DNA of 64,000 nucleotides from the NCBI RefSeq assembly GCF_017795885.1, contig NZ_CP059297.1, positions 1,617,001-1,681,000 on the forward strand, written 5' to 3'. The stretch is from Brevundimonas sp. AJA228-03. GTDB taxonomy: Bacteria; Pseudomonadota; Alphaproteobacteria; Caulobacterales; Caulobacteraceae. Below, piece by piece: positions 17,955 to 27,353 of this stretch (position 1 is the first letter of the stretch; each line of letters starts with the position of its first letter). The translations under genes and the position numbers were made by a program. A model generated the notes under the pieces. The model made no database searches and was not told the origin of the DNA. It saw only the letters and a program-made list of their open reading frames with translations.

Positions 17955-19274
17955 TCAGGCCAGGGCCGACCGCCCGGCGTAGAGGTCGGCCGAGGCCCGT
18001 TCCAGCACCGCAGCCGCGCTTTCGCCCGGCATCAGTTCGGCCGCGCCGACATGGAACTCGGCGACGAAAGGCGATCGGTCGGGGCCTGCATCGAAGGCCG
18101 TGCAGCCGATGACGGCCGCGATCCGCTCGGCCGCAAGACGGGCGGCCGCTGCCGGTGTGGCCGGCAGGGCCAGGGCGAAAACCTCCGGGGCCAGGCGCGC
18201 GGCTGTGTCCTCGACCCGGACCAGTCTGGAGACCATGGCTCCGATTTGCGGCATGGCCCGGTCAAGCCAGCCCCCGCCGCGCGCGCGCGTCAGGGCGTCT
18301 GTGTCCGACAGACGCAGGACGCAGACTGACAGGGGACGTCTGCGGGCTGTCGCCGCCTCGGCCACCCGGCCCAGATGGCTGGCGAACAGCGTCGGGGTGA
18401 ACAGGCCCGTGGACGGGTCCATGATCCCGGCTCCGCGCGCGCCCTCCAGGGCCTTGCGGATGGCCAGATGGAGACGATGGGTGCGGGCCAGTGACAGCAC
18501 CCGCGCGGCCGTGTCCGGTTCCGGCGTGTCGGCCGCGGCGACGTCGGAGAAGCCCCGGTTGAACAACTCGCTCAGATTGATCTCGCCTTCGCTGCGCAGA
18601 TAGAGGGCCAGCGGTATGTGATACAGGCGGGTATTCCGCTTCATGCCCGAGGCGATGGACAGGGCGGGGGCGTGATCCGGAGCACCCCACAGCACCGCCG
18701 CATCGAACGAGGTCTCGTGCAGGTAGTCGAACGCCGTATAGGGCGTCGGTGCCGCGATCACCTCTGCTCCTGCGGTCGTCAGGGTATTGGCCAGGGCCAG
18801 AAACCGGTGGTCCGGCGCTCCGGCGATCAGGATCTTGAGGGGGGCCGGATCCGGTGCCCCTGGATCCAGGGTCGCGCCATGCAGGGCAAACGTCGCCTGG
18901 CGCAGGCGGAATTCCTCTTCGGCGATAGCGGCACGGACCAGCTGTTCCATGCGCAGGGCGGCCTGGGCGGGATGCGGGGCCTGGACGGCCACCATGTCGA
19001 AGTCGCCGCCTTCCACCAGTCCCTCGCCGATGCCGACCACGGGAAGGCGACGCGCGCCGGCGGCGCGTCGCAGGGCATTGGGCAGGGTTGCGATCTCGGG
19101 GTGGTCGGCGTCCAGAATCGCGACCTCCAGCGTGAAATCGGTCAGGGTGGCCACGGCTGCGTTGCCGGTACGCGCCGTCATGGTCCGCCACCCCAGCGAA
19201 TCCAGCCCCCGGCAAAGTTCACCGATCCGTTCATCGGTCGCGGCGACGACCAGTACCCGCGGCTCCTGACTCAA
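17955..19274 (-). CDS. popA: PopA-like c-di-GMP effector (REC-REC-degenerate GGDEF)
   Basis: A 439-residue protein with two N-terminal receiver-like domains (about 1-120, with 'VAILDADHPE', and about 145-270) and a C-terminal GGDEF-fold domain. The catalytic GGDEF is replaced by 'APEVF' (362-366), so it should not make c-di-GMP, but the inhibitory-site motif R353-V-E-D356 stands exactly five residues before it. The length, domain order, intact I-site and dead active site match Caulobacter PopA, which on binding c-di-GMP recruits RcdA and delivers CtrA to polar ClpXP. clpP and clpX lie 9-12 kb upstream. A general PleD-like paralog is the alternative. Confidence 0.8.
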   Translation of the reverse strand: MSQEPRVLVVAATDERIGELCRGLDSLGWRTMTARTGNAAVATLTDFTLEVAILDADHPEIATLPNALRRAAGARRLPVVGIGEGLVEGGDFDMVAVQAPHPAQAALRMEQLVRAAIAEEEFRLRQATFALHGATLDPGAPDPAPLKILIAGAPDHRFLALANTLTTAGAEVIAAPTPYTAFDYLHETSFDAAVLWGAPDHAPALSIASGMKRNTRLYHIPLALYLRSEGEINLSELFNRGFSDVAAADTPEPDTAARVLSLARTHRLHLAIRKALEGARGAGIMDPSTGLFTPTLFASHLGRVAEAATARRRPLSVCVLRLSDTDALTRARGGGWLDRAMPQIGAMVSRLVRVEDTAARLAPEVFALALPATPAAAARLAAERIAAVIGCTAFDAGPDRSPFVAEFHVGAAELMPGESAAAVLERASADLYAGRSALA

Positions 19275-19463
19275 GGCGACGTCTCCTCATGCGTCGGCCG
19301 AGCGCCCACGAGCCCTCGCGGGCATTGGTATCATATCGATGCTGCCATGGTCGGCGCAATGTTGCTGATACCCGCCACAGGCGAAAACGGTCGGGTTGTG
19401 GACGCTTCACACAGGGATGTTTTACGATAGGGTCACAAAACAGGGGCTGCGGCGGGAACCGGC

Positions 19464-20390
19464 TTGAGCGGATATCGAACGGACATCGCATCCCCGGGCT
19501 TCTGGGGCAGGCTTTCGGTGCGGGCCTTTACCCGCAGCTGGGGCCGTGACGTCATGCTCTATACGGGCGGGGTGTCGTTCTTTGCCCTGCTGGCGGTCTT
19601 TCCGGCGATTGCCATCCTGATCGGCTTCTACAAGGCCGTGCTGTCGATCGCGCAGGTCGGCGAACAGGCGGCTGCCCTGGCCGATGTCATGCCCCATGCG
19701 GCCCGCGCCATCTTCCGCGCCGAGATCGAGCGTCTGTCCAACGCCTCTGCCCGTACTGTCTCGACCCAGAGTGCCTTCGCCCTGATCGTCGGTGCCTATG
19801 CCGCGCACCGGGGGTTCAAGGCCCTGCTTGCGGGGCTGAATCTCATCCATGACGAGACCGAGCCGCACGGCTTCTTCAAATTCAACCTTCTGGCCTTCTT
19901 CGTCGCACTGTTCGCCTTTGCCCTGTTCACGGTCGTGTCCGGAGCCGTCGTGACGTCCCGTCTGCTGGAGCACACGGGACCGGTCGCAGCGGAAAGCGCC
20001 TTCATGCCCCTGGATGGTCTGTGGCCGGCGCTGGGTCTCGGGGTGGGGCTGACCCTGCTCTATCGATACGCCATGTCTCATCGCGATCCCGTCGCCTGGG
20101 GGCCATCGATCACGGGAGGCGTCGTGGCGACCCTGATGTCGATGGTCTCGTCCTGGCTCTGCGCCATCTATGTGGAGCAGATCGCACAGCTGGGCGCGAC
20201 CTACGGTTCCGTCGGGGCGGTGGTGGTGCTGCTGATCTGGCTGTCGTGGAACGTCAACGCCATCTTCTATGGCGGAGCGTTCGCCACCGAGATGGAGATC
20301 GCCTGGCGTGCGCGGGGCGCACCGGACATTGAACCTGAAGCCTCCGGTTCCGTCGTCAACCTGTCGGAGCGGCGCGCCTCTCGACGGTAA
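19464..20390 (+). CDS. YihY/BrkB family inner-membrane protein
   Basis: A 308-residue membrane protein with about six hydrophobic helices, matching UPF0761/YihY (older name BrkB, 'virulence factor'). Typical features are 'GGVSFFALLAVFPAIAIL' near residue 35 and the C-terminal 'YGSVGAVVVLLIWLSWNV' with 'YGGAFATEMEI'. Molecular function is not established; a transporter or lipid-related role has been suggested for the family. The best start is a TTG at 19464; the first in-frame ATG would delete part of the first conserved helix. Its 3' end overlaps the convergent tusA-like gene by 35 bases. Confidence 0.8.
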   Translation: MSGYRTDIASPGFWGRLSVRAFTRSWGRDVMLYTGGVSFFALLAVFPAIAILIGFYKAVLSIAQVGEQAAALADVMPHAARAIFRAEIERLSNASARTVSTQSAFALIVGAYAAHRGFKALLAGLNLIHDETEPHGFFKFNLLAFFVALFAFALFTVVSGAVVTSRLLEHTGPVAAESAFMPLDGLWPALGLGVGLTLLYRYAMSHRDPVAWGPSITGGVVATLMSMVSSWLCAIYVEQIAQLGATYGSVGAVVVLLIWLSWNVNAIFYGGAFATEMEIAWRARGAPDIEPEASGSVVNLSERRASRR

Positions 20391-20604
20391 TCGTCAGGAC
20401 GCCGTCGGTCTCCTCGACCGAGACGACCCGTCCTCCCAGTTCGCCCATCAGAAACGGCACATCGATCCGCGCCATGGGGTCCGTGGCCAACAGGATGAAG
20501 GCTTCGATCCCGGGCTGGTCTTCCAGCGCCTTTCGGAGACGCAGGCTTGGCACCGGACAACGGTGCTCCCGCGCGTCGACGACGATGGGCGCGCCTTCGC
20601 TCAC
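20356..20604 (-). CDS. TusA/SirA family sulfurtransferase-like protein
   Basis: An 82-residue TusA-fold protein with the signature 'HRCPVPSLRLRKAL', including the active Cys of the CPxP motif. TusA-family proteins carry persulfide sulfur for tRNA thiolation, molybdenum cofactor or sulfur metabolism; which applies here is not clear. It starts at a GTG that overlaps the stop codon of the upstream cinA-like gene (GTGA), so the two are translationally coupled. Its end overlaps the convergent YihY gene. Confidence 0.82.
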   Translation of the reverse strand: MSEGAPIVVDAREHRCPVPSLRLRKALEDQPGIEAFILLATDPMARIDVPFLMGELGGRVVSVEETDGVLTITVERRAAPTG

Positions 20605-21095
20605 CCCGCCTCGCAGGCGGCGAGCAACAGAGCCAGGGCGACGCGCACGCTTTCCAGCCGCACATCTTCGCGCCCGATGTCTCCGAACAGTCGCTTGTCG
20701 TGAACGAGCCCCTGTGGCGTTGCGCAGCCGAAATGAACCAGCCCGACCGGCTTTTCGGCCGAGCCGCCCCCCGGGCCTGCGACGCCGGTGATCGAGACGG
20801 CGAGGGCCGTTTTCGCGGCCTCCCGGGCCCCCGTCGCCATGGCCCGCGCCACCGGCTCCGACACCGCGCCGTGCCTGACGATCAGGGCGGCCGGCACGCC
20901 CAGCATCTCCGACTTGGCCGCGTTGCTGTAGGTCACGAAGCCCCGGTCGACGACCGACGACGACCCGGCCACGGCCGTCAGGGCACCCGCGACCAGGCCG
21001 CCGGTGCAGCTCTCGGCCGTCGCCACCGTCCAGCCTCGCGCCGAGGCGGCGGCGATCACCGAGGCCGCCAGTCGCTGGATATCATTCGGGAACAT
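20601..21095 (-). CDS. pncC: CinA C-terminal domain protein, nicotinamide-nucleotide amidase
   Basis: A 164-residue stand-alone PncC/CinA-C domain. Family motifs are 'TVATAESCTGGLVAGALT', 'GFVTYSNAAKSEMLGV', 'HGAVSEPVARAMA' and 'SITGVAGPGGGSAEKPVG'. The enzyme deamidates nicotinamide mononucleotide to recycle NAD breakdown products. It lacks the N-terminal MoaB-like domain of long CinA. Coupled to the downstream tusA-like gene and divergent from the membrane spermidine-synthase-like gene. A short copy of its first codons and upstream region is found again at about 23745-23790 as part of a tandem duplication. Confidence 0.92.
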   Translation of the reverse strand: MFPNDIQRLAASVIAAASARGWTVATAESCTGGLVAGALTAVAGSSSVVDRGFVTYSNAAKSEMLGVPAALIVRHGAVSEPVARAMATGAREAAKTALAVSITGVAGPGGGSAEKPVGLVHFGCATPQGLVHDKRLFGDIGREDVRLESVRVALALLLAACEAG

Positions 21096-21182
21096 GGGTC
21101 TTTCCGATCCGTGCGCGAGTCAGTCTAGGCTGATCCGGTGGTGTGCGTCTGTCGATAGCACGCGCGCCAGACCGGGGACCCC

Positions 21183-23486
21183 ATGACCGACACAGCCCTG
21201 CCGGACGACGCCGCGCCTTCGACGGAGGGCGGCGATCGCGTGACGCCGGTCCTGTTCGCCGTGGCCATCTTCACCTCGGCGGCCCTGGTCTTCGTCGTCC
21301 AGCCCATGGTGACCAAACTGGTCCTGCCGATGCTCGGCGGCTCTCCATCGGTCTGGAACACGGCCATGGTCTTCTTCCAGACCGCTCTTCTGGCCGGTTA
21401 CTGCTACGCCCACCTGCTGCAACGCCTGACCTCGATGCGGGCCCAGATGGCGACCCATCTGGTCCTGCTGCTGCTGGCGGCCCTGTTCCTGCCGCTCAAG
21501 ATCAACGGAGTGCTGGGCGACCCCGATCCGAGCGCCCCGATCGGCTGGCTGCTGGCGACCCTGGCCCTGTCGGTCGGCGCGCCCTTCGCCGTCCTGTCGG
21601 CGACGGCGCCCCTGCTGCAGGCCTGGTACGCCCGGGTTCGCGTCGGTCATGCCGATGGCAAGAACCCCTATGTCCTCTATGCGGCGTCCAACCTCGGCAG
21701 CTTCCTGGCCCTGCTGGCCTATCCGCTCATCCTTGAACCGCTCATGACCCTGTCGGGCCAGCGCGTGAGCTGGAGCGGAGGCTATGCCGCCTTCATGCTG
21801 ATGGTCGTGGCCCTCGCCGTCGTGGCCTGGCAACGCGGTCAGATCGGCGGGGCGCCGGTCGCCAGCCTGGAGACCAGCGCGCCGATCCCCTGGCGCGAGA
21901 AGTTCATCCTCGTGCTTCTCGCCGCCGCGCCGTCCAGCCTGATGCTCGGGGTCACCGCCCACCTGGCCACCGACGTCGCCTCGGCGCCCTTCCTGTGGGT
22001 CATCCCGCTGGCCCTCTATCTGCTGACCTTCGTGATCGCCTTCCAGGACAGGCCGTGGATCCCGCTGCCGATCACCCTGGTGATCTCGGGTGCCGTGACC
22101 CTGGTCTGCATCAGCTTCACCGCCTTCCGGACCGGTGACTGGATCATGATGTTCGGCCTGCATCTGGCGACTTTCTTCCTGCTCGCCCTGATGTGTCACC
22201 AGAGGCTGGCCGCGCGGCGTCCTCCGCCGGACCGGTTGACCGAATTCTATCTGCTGATGTCGCTGGGCGGGGTCGTCGGCGGCGCCTTCACGGCCCTTCT
22301 GGCGCCCGTGCTGTTCAACGGCGTGTGGGAATACCCGCTGGTCCTCGTCCTCGCGGGGCTGGCGCGGCCGTTCAACAAGGCGCCGATCCGGAACTGGGAG
22401 GTCTATCTGTTCGTCGGCGCAGTGCTCGCCACCGGCCTGCCGCCGCTGCTGTCGGCGGCGGCCCAGGCCGACTGGGGCTTCGGCTGGTGGCTCAACAACA
22501 ATGTCTCGGGCAGCATGCCGGGCCTGACCCAGTTCATCATGCTGGCACCGATCCTGGCCGGCTTCATCCTGCGCGACCGCACCCCGGCCTATGTCATCAT
22601 CGCCGCTGGCATCGCCTTGTCGACCGCCTATATCGCGCGCGGCTATGAGGCCGCCTTCACCGACCGCAGCTTCTTCGGCGTGATGAAGATCGGCGTCACC
22701 GAGGACCCGCGCCTGGGCGGGCAGGTCAACATCCTGATGCACGGCACGACCCTTCATGGCTCCCAGCCACGCAACCCGGCCTTCGCCTGCATGCCCACGC
22801 TGTATTACGCGCCGTCGACGCCGCTCGGGCAGGTCATGCAGGGCCTGCAGCTTCGCAACGAGGGCCGCGGCGTCACCGTCGGTGTTGTGGGGCAGGGGTC
22901 CGGAGCCATGGCGGGCTACAAGCGTGCCGAGGACAACATGGCCTTTTTCGAGATCGACCCGATGGTCGACCGGCTGTCGCGCGATCCACAGTGGTTCACC
23001 TTCATCTCGACCTGCGCCGATGGACCGGTCCGGACGGTGCTCGGCGATGCCCGCCTGTCGATGGCCCACGAGAAGGCCGGCACCTACGACTACCTTGTCA
23101 TCGACGCCTTCTCTTCCGACGCCGTGCCGACCCACCTGCTGACCGTCGAGGCCATCGCCGGCTATCTGAAACTGCTGAAGCCCGATGGCGTGCTGCTGTT
23201 GCACCTGTCCAACCGCAATCTGGATATCACCCGGCCGGCCCAGGCGGCGGCCGTGGCGCTGGGGGTGCCCTATCTGCACCAGCTCTATGCCGAACGGCCC
23301 GATACACCGGACATGGCGGAGGCCTCTACCGAGGCGATCATCCTGTCACCGACCGAGGCGGGCCTGGCCCGGTTCCGGTCCGATCCGCGCTGGGCCGTGC
23401 TGCCGGATACGAAGGTCAAGCCCTGGACCGACGACTATGTGAACCTGTTCGGTTCGCTGTGGCGACATTTCAGGGGGGAGGGCTGA
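21183..23486 (+). CDS. Membrane-anchored spermidine-synthase-like protein, copy 1
   Basis: A 767-residue protein. The N-terminal two thirds hold a dozen or more hydrophobic segments (first at about 20-45, '[20 protein letters not shown]'); the C-terminal third (about 560-767) is a spermidine-synthase-type Rossmann domain with '[13 protein letters not shown]' (about 566), '[11 protein letters not shown]' and '[16 protein letters not shown]' (about 640). The aminopropyltransferase glycine motif is altered, so a true spermidine synthase activity is doubtful; such 'fused MFS/spermidine synthase' proteins are of unknown function. A paralog with the same layout starts at 23846, and the gene debris between them shows tandem duplication. 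Confidence 0.85.
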   Translation: MTDTALPDDAAPSTEGGDRVTPVLFAVAIFTSAALVFVVQPMVTKLVLPMLGGSPSVWNTAMVFFQTALLAGYCYAHLLQRLTSMRAQMATHLVLLLLAALFLPLKINGVLGDPDPSAPIGWLLATLALSVGAPFAVLSATAPLLQAWYARVRVGHADGKNPYVLYAASNLGSFLALLAYPLILEPLMTLSGQRVSWSGGYAAFMLMVVALAVVAWQRGQIGGAPVASLETSAPIPWREKFILVLLAAAPSSLMLGVTAHLATDVASAPFLWVIPLALYLLTFVIAFQDRPWIPLPITLVISGAVTLVCISFTAFRTGDWIMMFGLHLATFFLLALMCHQRLAARRPPPDRLTEFYLLMSLGGVVGGAFTALLAPVLFNGVWEYPLVLVLAGLARPFNKAPIRNWEVYLFVGAVLATGLPPLLSAAAQADWGFGWWLNNNVSGSMPGLTQFIMLAPILAGFILRDRTPAYVIIAAGIALSTAYIARGYEAAFTDRSFFGVMKIGVTEDPRLGGQVNILMHGTTLHGSQPRNPAFACMPTLYYAPSTPLGQVMQGLQLRNEGRGVTVGVVGQGSGAMAGYKRAEDNMAFFEIDPMVDRLSRDPQWFTFISTCADGPVRTVLGDARLSMAHEKAGTYDYLVIDAFSSDAVPTHLLTVEAIAGYLKLLKPDGVLLLHLSNRNLDITRPAQAAAVALGVPYLHQLYAERPDTPDMAEASTEAIILSPTEAGLARFRSDPRWAVLPDTKVKPWTDDYVNLFGSLWRHFRGEG

Positions 23487-23759
23487 GGACGCCCAGGCGG
23501 GCAGTTCGATCGTGGCCTGGGCCTGGGCGGCCAGACCCTCGCCGCGACCGGTGAAGCCCATGGCTCCGGTCGTGGTCGCCTTCACGCTGACGGCGTCCAG
23601 CGGCAGGCCCAGGATCCCGGCCAGGCGCTCGCGCATCGCCTGATGGTGAGGCTTCACCTTCGGTCGCTCGCAGATCAGGGTGACGTCGACATTGACCAGA
23701 CGAACGCTGTCTCCGCACCGACCGCCGCGTGCCACGGCTTTGACACCGTCTGGAAACAT
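23480..23759 (-). pseudogene. ispF 3' fragment joined to a cinA 5' remnant (duplication scar)
   Basis: The minus strand encodes '[18 protein letters not shown]', '[19 protein letters not shown]' and 'ATIELPA', the C-terminal quarter of IspF as in the intact ispDF at 26156. The original stop codon has become TGG, so the frame runs on antisense into the spermidine-synthase-like gene. At its other end the first codons and upstream bases match those of the cinA-like gene at 21095 (AACATGGG, then a degenerate copy up to TAGGCT). The piece is therefore the junction of a tandem duplication that spanned cinA 5' end, the membrane gene and the ispF 3' end. It lacks the metal-binding part of IspF and cannot be functional. 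Confidence 0.85.
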
Positions 23760-23845
23760 GGGCCTTTTCGAACCGGCAGCGAGTCGGCTTAGGCTCGGCT
23801 CAGGGCGCGGGTCTGTCGACCGGTGCGCGACATTCGGGGGATTTC

Positions 23846-26188
23846 ATGACCGACGCCACCGTGACGCAGGATATCGGCTCATCCCGGGATGGGGCCCCCG
23901 ACGACCGGGTCATGCCGGTCCTGTTCGCCCTGGCCATCTTCACCTCGGCATCCCTCGTCTTCGTGGTCCAGCCGATGGTGACCAAGCTGGTCCTGCCGAT
24001 GCTGGGCGGCTCGCCGGCCGTGTGGAACACCGCAATGGTGTTCTTCCAGGCGGCGCTGCTGGGCGGTTATGCCTATGCTCACCTGCTGCAGCGACTGCGC
24101 TCCATGCGGGGTCAGATGGCTGTTCACCTGGGGCTGCTCAGTCTGGCCGCCTTGTTCCTGCCGCTGCGAATGAGCGGCCTGCTGGGCGATCCCAGCCCCG
24201 ATGCACCGATCGCCTGGCTGCTGGGAACGCTCGCCCTTTCGGTCGGCGCGCCGTTCGCCGTGCTATCAGCGACCGCACCGCTGCTTCAGGCCTGGTACGC
24301 CCGGGTCCGCGCGGGCCATGCCGACGGCAAGAACCCCTATGTGCTCTATGCCGCCTCGAACCTGGGAAGCTTCATCGCGCTTCTGGCCTATCCGGTTCTG
24401 ATCGAGCCGCTCGCGACCCTGTCGGGCCAGCGAGCCGGCTGGAGCGGCGGCTATGCATTGTTCATGCTGATGGTGATCGTCCTGGCGGCAGTCGCCTGGC
24501 GGCGCGCCCATGTGAGCGTCGCGCCGGTCGAGGCCCTGCCGGTCAGCCCCGCCATCCCGTGGCACGAGAAGGTCGTGTTTGTGTTGCTGGCTGCCGCGCC
24601 GTCCAGCCTGATGCTGGGGGTGACCACCCACCTGTCCACCGACGTGGCGTCCGCCCCGTTTCTGTGGGTCATTCCGCTGGCGCTCTACCTGCTGACCTTC
24701 GTCATTGCGTTTCAGGCAAGGCCGCTGATCCCCTTGCCCCTGACGCTGACTATCGGCGGCGCCATCGGCCTTCTGACCCTCTCGTTCACGGCGTTTCTGA
24801 TGGGGGCCTGGCCGCTGATGTTCGGCCTGCACCTGCTGACCTTCTTCTTCCTGGCCCTGATGTGCCACCAGCGGCTGGCCGCGCGGCGACCGCCGCCGGA
24901 CCGGCTGACAGAGTTCTATCTTCTGATGTCGTTGGGCGGCGTGGTGGGCGGGGCCTTCACCGCGCTTCTGGCACCCGTCATCTTCAATGCCGTTTGGGAG
25001 TATCCTCTCGTACTTGTTCTGGTCGGGCTGGCCCGGCCCATGGACCGATCGCCGATCCGGACCTACGAGGTCTATCTGTTTTCAGCCGCCGTGCTTGTGT
25101 GCGCCGTGCCGCCTCTGCTGTCGGCGGCCTTGCAGGCGAACTGGGCTTTCGCCGGATGGCTCTCGAAGACCGTCACGGCGGACATGCCGCGCCTGACCCA
25201 GTTCATCCTGCTGGTCCCGATCATTATCGGTTTCCTGCTCCGGGGTCGTATGCCGGCCTACGTCATCATCGCCGCCCTGATCGCCATCTCGACCCAATAC
25301 ATCGCGCGCGGCTACGAATCGGCCTTCACCGAGCGCAGCTTTTTCGGCGTGACGAAGGTGGGCCGGACCCAGGATCCCCGACTGGGCGGCGAGGTCCACA
25401 TCCTGATGCATGGCACGACCCTGCACGGTGCCCAGCCGCGCAACCCGGCCTTCGCCTGCATGCCGACCCTCTACTATGCGCCCTCGACCCCGATCGGTCA
25501 GACGACCGAGACGCTGCAGAGGCGCAAACCCGGCCTGAACATCGGCGTGGTGGGGCAGGGGTCGGGCGCAATGGCGGGCTACAAGCGCGCCAGGGACACA
25601 ATGACCTTCTTCGAGATCGACCCGCTGGTCGATCAGCTCTCGCGCGATCCCCGCTGGTTCACCTTCATCTCGGACTGCGCCGACGGACCGATCCGGACCG
25701 TGCTGGGCGACGCGCGGCTGACGATGGCGCAGGAGCCGGCCGGCAGCTACGATCTGTTGCTGATCGACGCCTTCTCGTCGGACGCTGTGCCGACGCATCT
25801 GCTGACGGTCGAGGCGATCCGGGGCTATCTGAAGCTGCTGAAGCCGGATGGCGTGGTGATCCTGCACCTGTCGAACCGGAACCTGGACGTCGTCCTGCCG
25901 GCGGCCGCTGCGGCCCAAGCCCTCGGCGTGCCGAACCTGCATCAGTTCTACGTGGAAGGGAACGAACGGCCCGATATGGCAGAGACCTCGACCGAGGCCC
26001 TGATCCTGTCACCCACCGAGGCGGGTCTGGCGGAACTGCGTCAGCAGCCGCAGTGGGAAACCATCGCAGACACCAGAGTGCGGCCCTGGACCGACGATTA
26101 TGTGAACCTGTTCGGTTCGCTGTGGCGTCACATCAAAAGTCAGGGAGCCGACGGATCAGGCGGGAAGGTCGATCGTCGCGATGGCTGA
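23846..26188 (+). CDS. Membrane-anchored spermidine-synthase-like protein, copy 2
   Basis: A 780-residue paralog of the preceding gene with the same multi-span membrane part and C-terminal Rossmann domain ('[13 protein letters not shown]' near 567, 'FFEIDPLVDQL', '[16 protein letters not shown]'). Long blocks are identical at protein level, e.g. '[19 protein letters not shown]' and '[18 protein letters not shown]', while loops have diverged, so both copies appear to be under selection rather than being a recent assembly artefact. Its 3' end overlaps the convergent ispDF by about 33 bases. Function unknown; a membrane-linked aminopropyl or methyl transferase-like activity is possible. Confidence 0.85.
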   Translation: MTDATVTQDIGSSRDGAPDDRVMPVLFALAIFTSASLVFVVQPMVTKLVLPMLGGSPAVWNTAMVFFQAALLGGYAYAHLLQRLRSMRGQMAVHLGLLSLAALFLPLRMSGLLGDPSPDAPIAWLLGTLALSVGAPFAVLSATAPLLQAWYARVRAGHADGKNPYVLYAASNLGSFIALLAYPVLIEPLATLSGQRAGWSGGYALFMLMVIVLAAVAWRRAHVSVAPVEALPVSPAIPWHEKVVFVLLAAAPSSLMLGVTTHLSTDVASAPFLWVIPLALYLLTFVIAFQARPLIPLPLTLTIGGAIGLLTLSFTAFLMGAWPLMFGLHLLTFFFLALMCHQRLAARRPPPDRLTEFYLLMSLGGVVGGAFTALLAPVIFNAVWEYPLVLVLVGLARPMDRSPIRTYEVYLFSAAVLVCAVPPLLSAALQANWAFAGWLSKTVTADMPRLTQFILLVPIIIGFLLRGRMPAYVIIAALIAISTQYIARGYESAFTERSFFGVTKVGRTQDPRLGGEVHILMHGTTLHGAQPRNPAFACMPTLYYAPSTPIGQTTETLQRRKPGLNIGVVGQGSGAMAGYKRARDTMTFFEIDPLVDQLSRDPRWFTFISDCADGPIRTVLGDARLTMAQEPAGSYDLLLIDAFSSDAVPTHLLTVEAIRGYLKLLKPDGVVILHLSNRNLDVVLPAAAAAQALGVPNLHQFYVEGNERPDMAETSTEALILSPTEAGLAELRQQPQWETIADTRVRPWTDDYVNLFGSLWRHIKSQGADGSGGKVDRRDG

Positions 26189-27289
26189 GGCGGCTAGCCC
26201 TTCCTCGCGGCCGGTAAAGCCCATGCCTTCCATCGTCGTGGCCTTCACGCTGACCGCATCCAGCGGCAGGCCAAGAATTTCGGCCAGGCGCTCGCGCATC
26301 GCCTGACGGTGCGGCTTCACCTTTGGCCGCTCGCAGATCAGGGTGACGTCGACATTGACCAGCCGACCGCCCCGGGCGTGCAGCCGCTTGACCGCATGGA
26401 TCAGGAACAGGTCCGACGCCGCGCCCTTCCACTGCGGATCGGTCGGCGGAAAATGATCGCCGATATCGCCGTCGCCCATGGCCCCCAGCAGGGCGTCGGT
26501 CAGGGCGTGCAGGCCCGCATCGGCATCCGAATGGCCCATCAGGGTCTGATCGTGCGGGATGGCCACGCCGCACAGCCAGACGGTGTCGCCCGGGCCCCAG
26601 CGATGGGCGTCGAAGCCGGAACCGACCCGGGTCTGGCGTGGTATCAGGGCCTCGGCCATGTCGAAATCCTCCGGATAGGTCAGTTTCATCAGGCGCGGAT
26701 CACCGGGCACAAGACGGACCGAGCCGCCGTCACGCTCGACCACGGCGGCGTCATCGGTCGGGGGCGCGCCGTCGGGCCAGGCGGCGTAGGCGGCCAGCAG
26801 TCTGTCGGCCCGGAAGGCCTGGGGCGTCTGGGCGCGCCACAGGCCCGCGCGATCCACCGTGGCCTCGATGCGGTCGCTGCCGCGCTTCAGGGTGTCTGAG
26901 ACGGGCAGGGCAGCGATCGCTCCATCGGCCCCCGTCAGGGCCGCGCGCAGGCGCCCGATCACTTCGACAGAAAGCAGGGGGCGCGCGGCGTCGTGGATCA
27001 GGACGACCTGATCCTTCGCACCGGTCAGGGCCCTGAGACCCGCCTGGACCGAATCGCTGCGCTCGGCCCCTCCGACGATCGCCGACCAGTGGGTCAGCCC
27101 GGCCAGGGCCTCAGCGGCCCTGTCCTGACTGCCCGGAGCCACGACGACCACGACCTGATCGGCCCCGGAGTCCAGCATCGCCTCGACGGACCAGCGCACG
27201 ACGGGTTTGCCGCCCAACCGCCGCCACTGCTTGTCTCCACCGGCCCGGGAGCCGGATCCGGCCGCCACCACGATCGCTGCAAAGGTCAT
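26156..27289 (-). CDS. ispDF: Bifunctional IspD/IspF, methylerythritol phosphate pathway
   Basis: A 377-residue fusion of two non-consecutive enzymes of the MEP isoprenoid route. Residues about 1-220 are 2-C-methyl-D-erythritol 4-phosphate cytidylyltransferase ('VVAAGSGSRAGGDKQW', 'LIHDAARPLL'). Residues about 225-377 are MECDP synthase, starting 'RVGSGFDAHRW' (metal ligands Asp and His) and including 'GHSDADAGLHALTDALLGA' and '[18 protein letters not shown]'. The fusion is standard in many alphaproteobacteria. The distal part is duplicated as a dead fragment at 23480-23759. Confidence 0.97.
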   Translation of the reverse strand: MTFAAIVVAAGSGSRAGGDKQWRRLGGKPVVRWSVEAMLDSGADQVVVVVAPGSQDRAAEALAGLTHWSAIVGGAERSDSVQAGLRALTGAKDQVVLIHDAARPLLSVEVIGRLRAALTGADGAIAALPVSDTLKRGSDRIEATVDRAGLWRAQTPQAFRADRLLAAYAAWPDGAPPTDDAAVVERDGGSVRLVPGDPRLMKLTYPEDFDMAEALIPRQTRVGSGFDAHRWGPGDTVWLCGVAIPHDQTLMGHSDADAGLHALTDALLGAMGDGDIGDHFPPTDPQWKGAASDLFLIHAVKRLHARGGRLVNVDVTLICERPKVKPHRQAMRERLAEILGLPLDAVSVKATTMEGMGFTGREEGLAASAIATIDLPA

Positions 27290-27353
27290 GACGGCCTTCT
27301 AGGGGCCACGATGGCGGTTGACGAGAGGCTCCGCATGGGATGGTGACGAACGG

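Noticed and set aside
21120..23279. 719-codon minus-strand frame rich in Gln, Arg and Gly
   Set aside because: It is antisense to the first spermidine-synthase-like gene, with no recognisable domain; a similar shadow occurs opposite the second copy.
23680..26217. 845-codon plus-strand frame
   Set aside because: It is an out-of-frame shadow of the second spermidine-synthase-like gene; the real frame starts at 23846 and carries the motifs.
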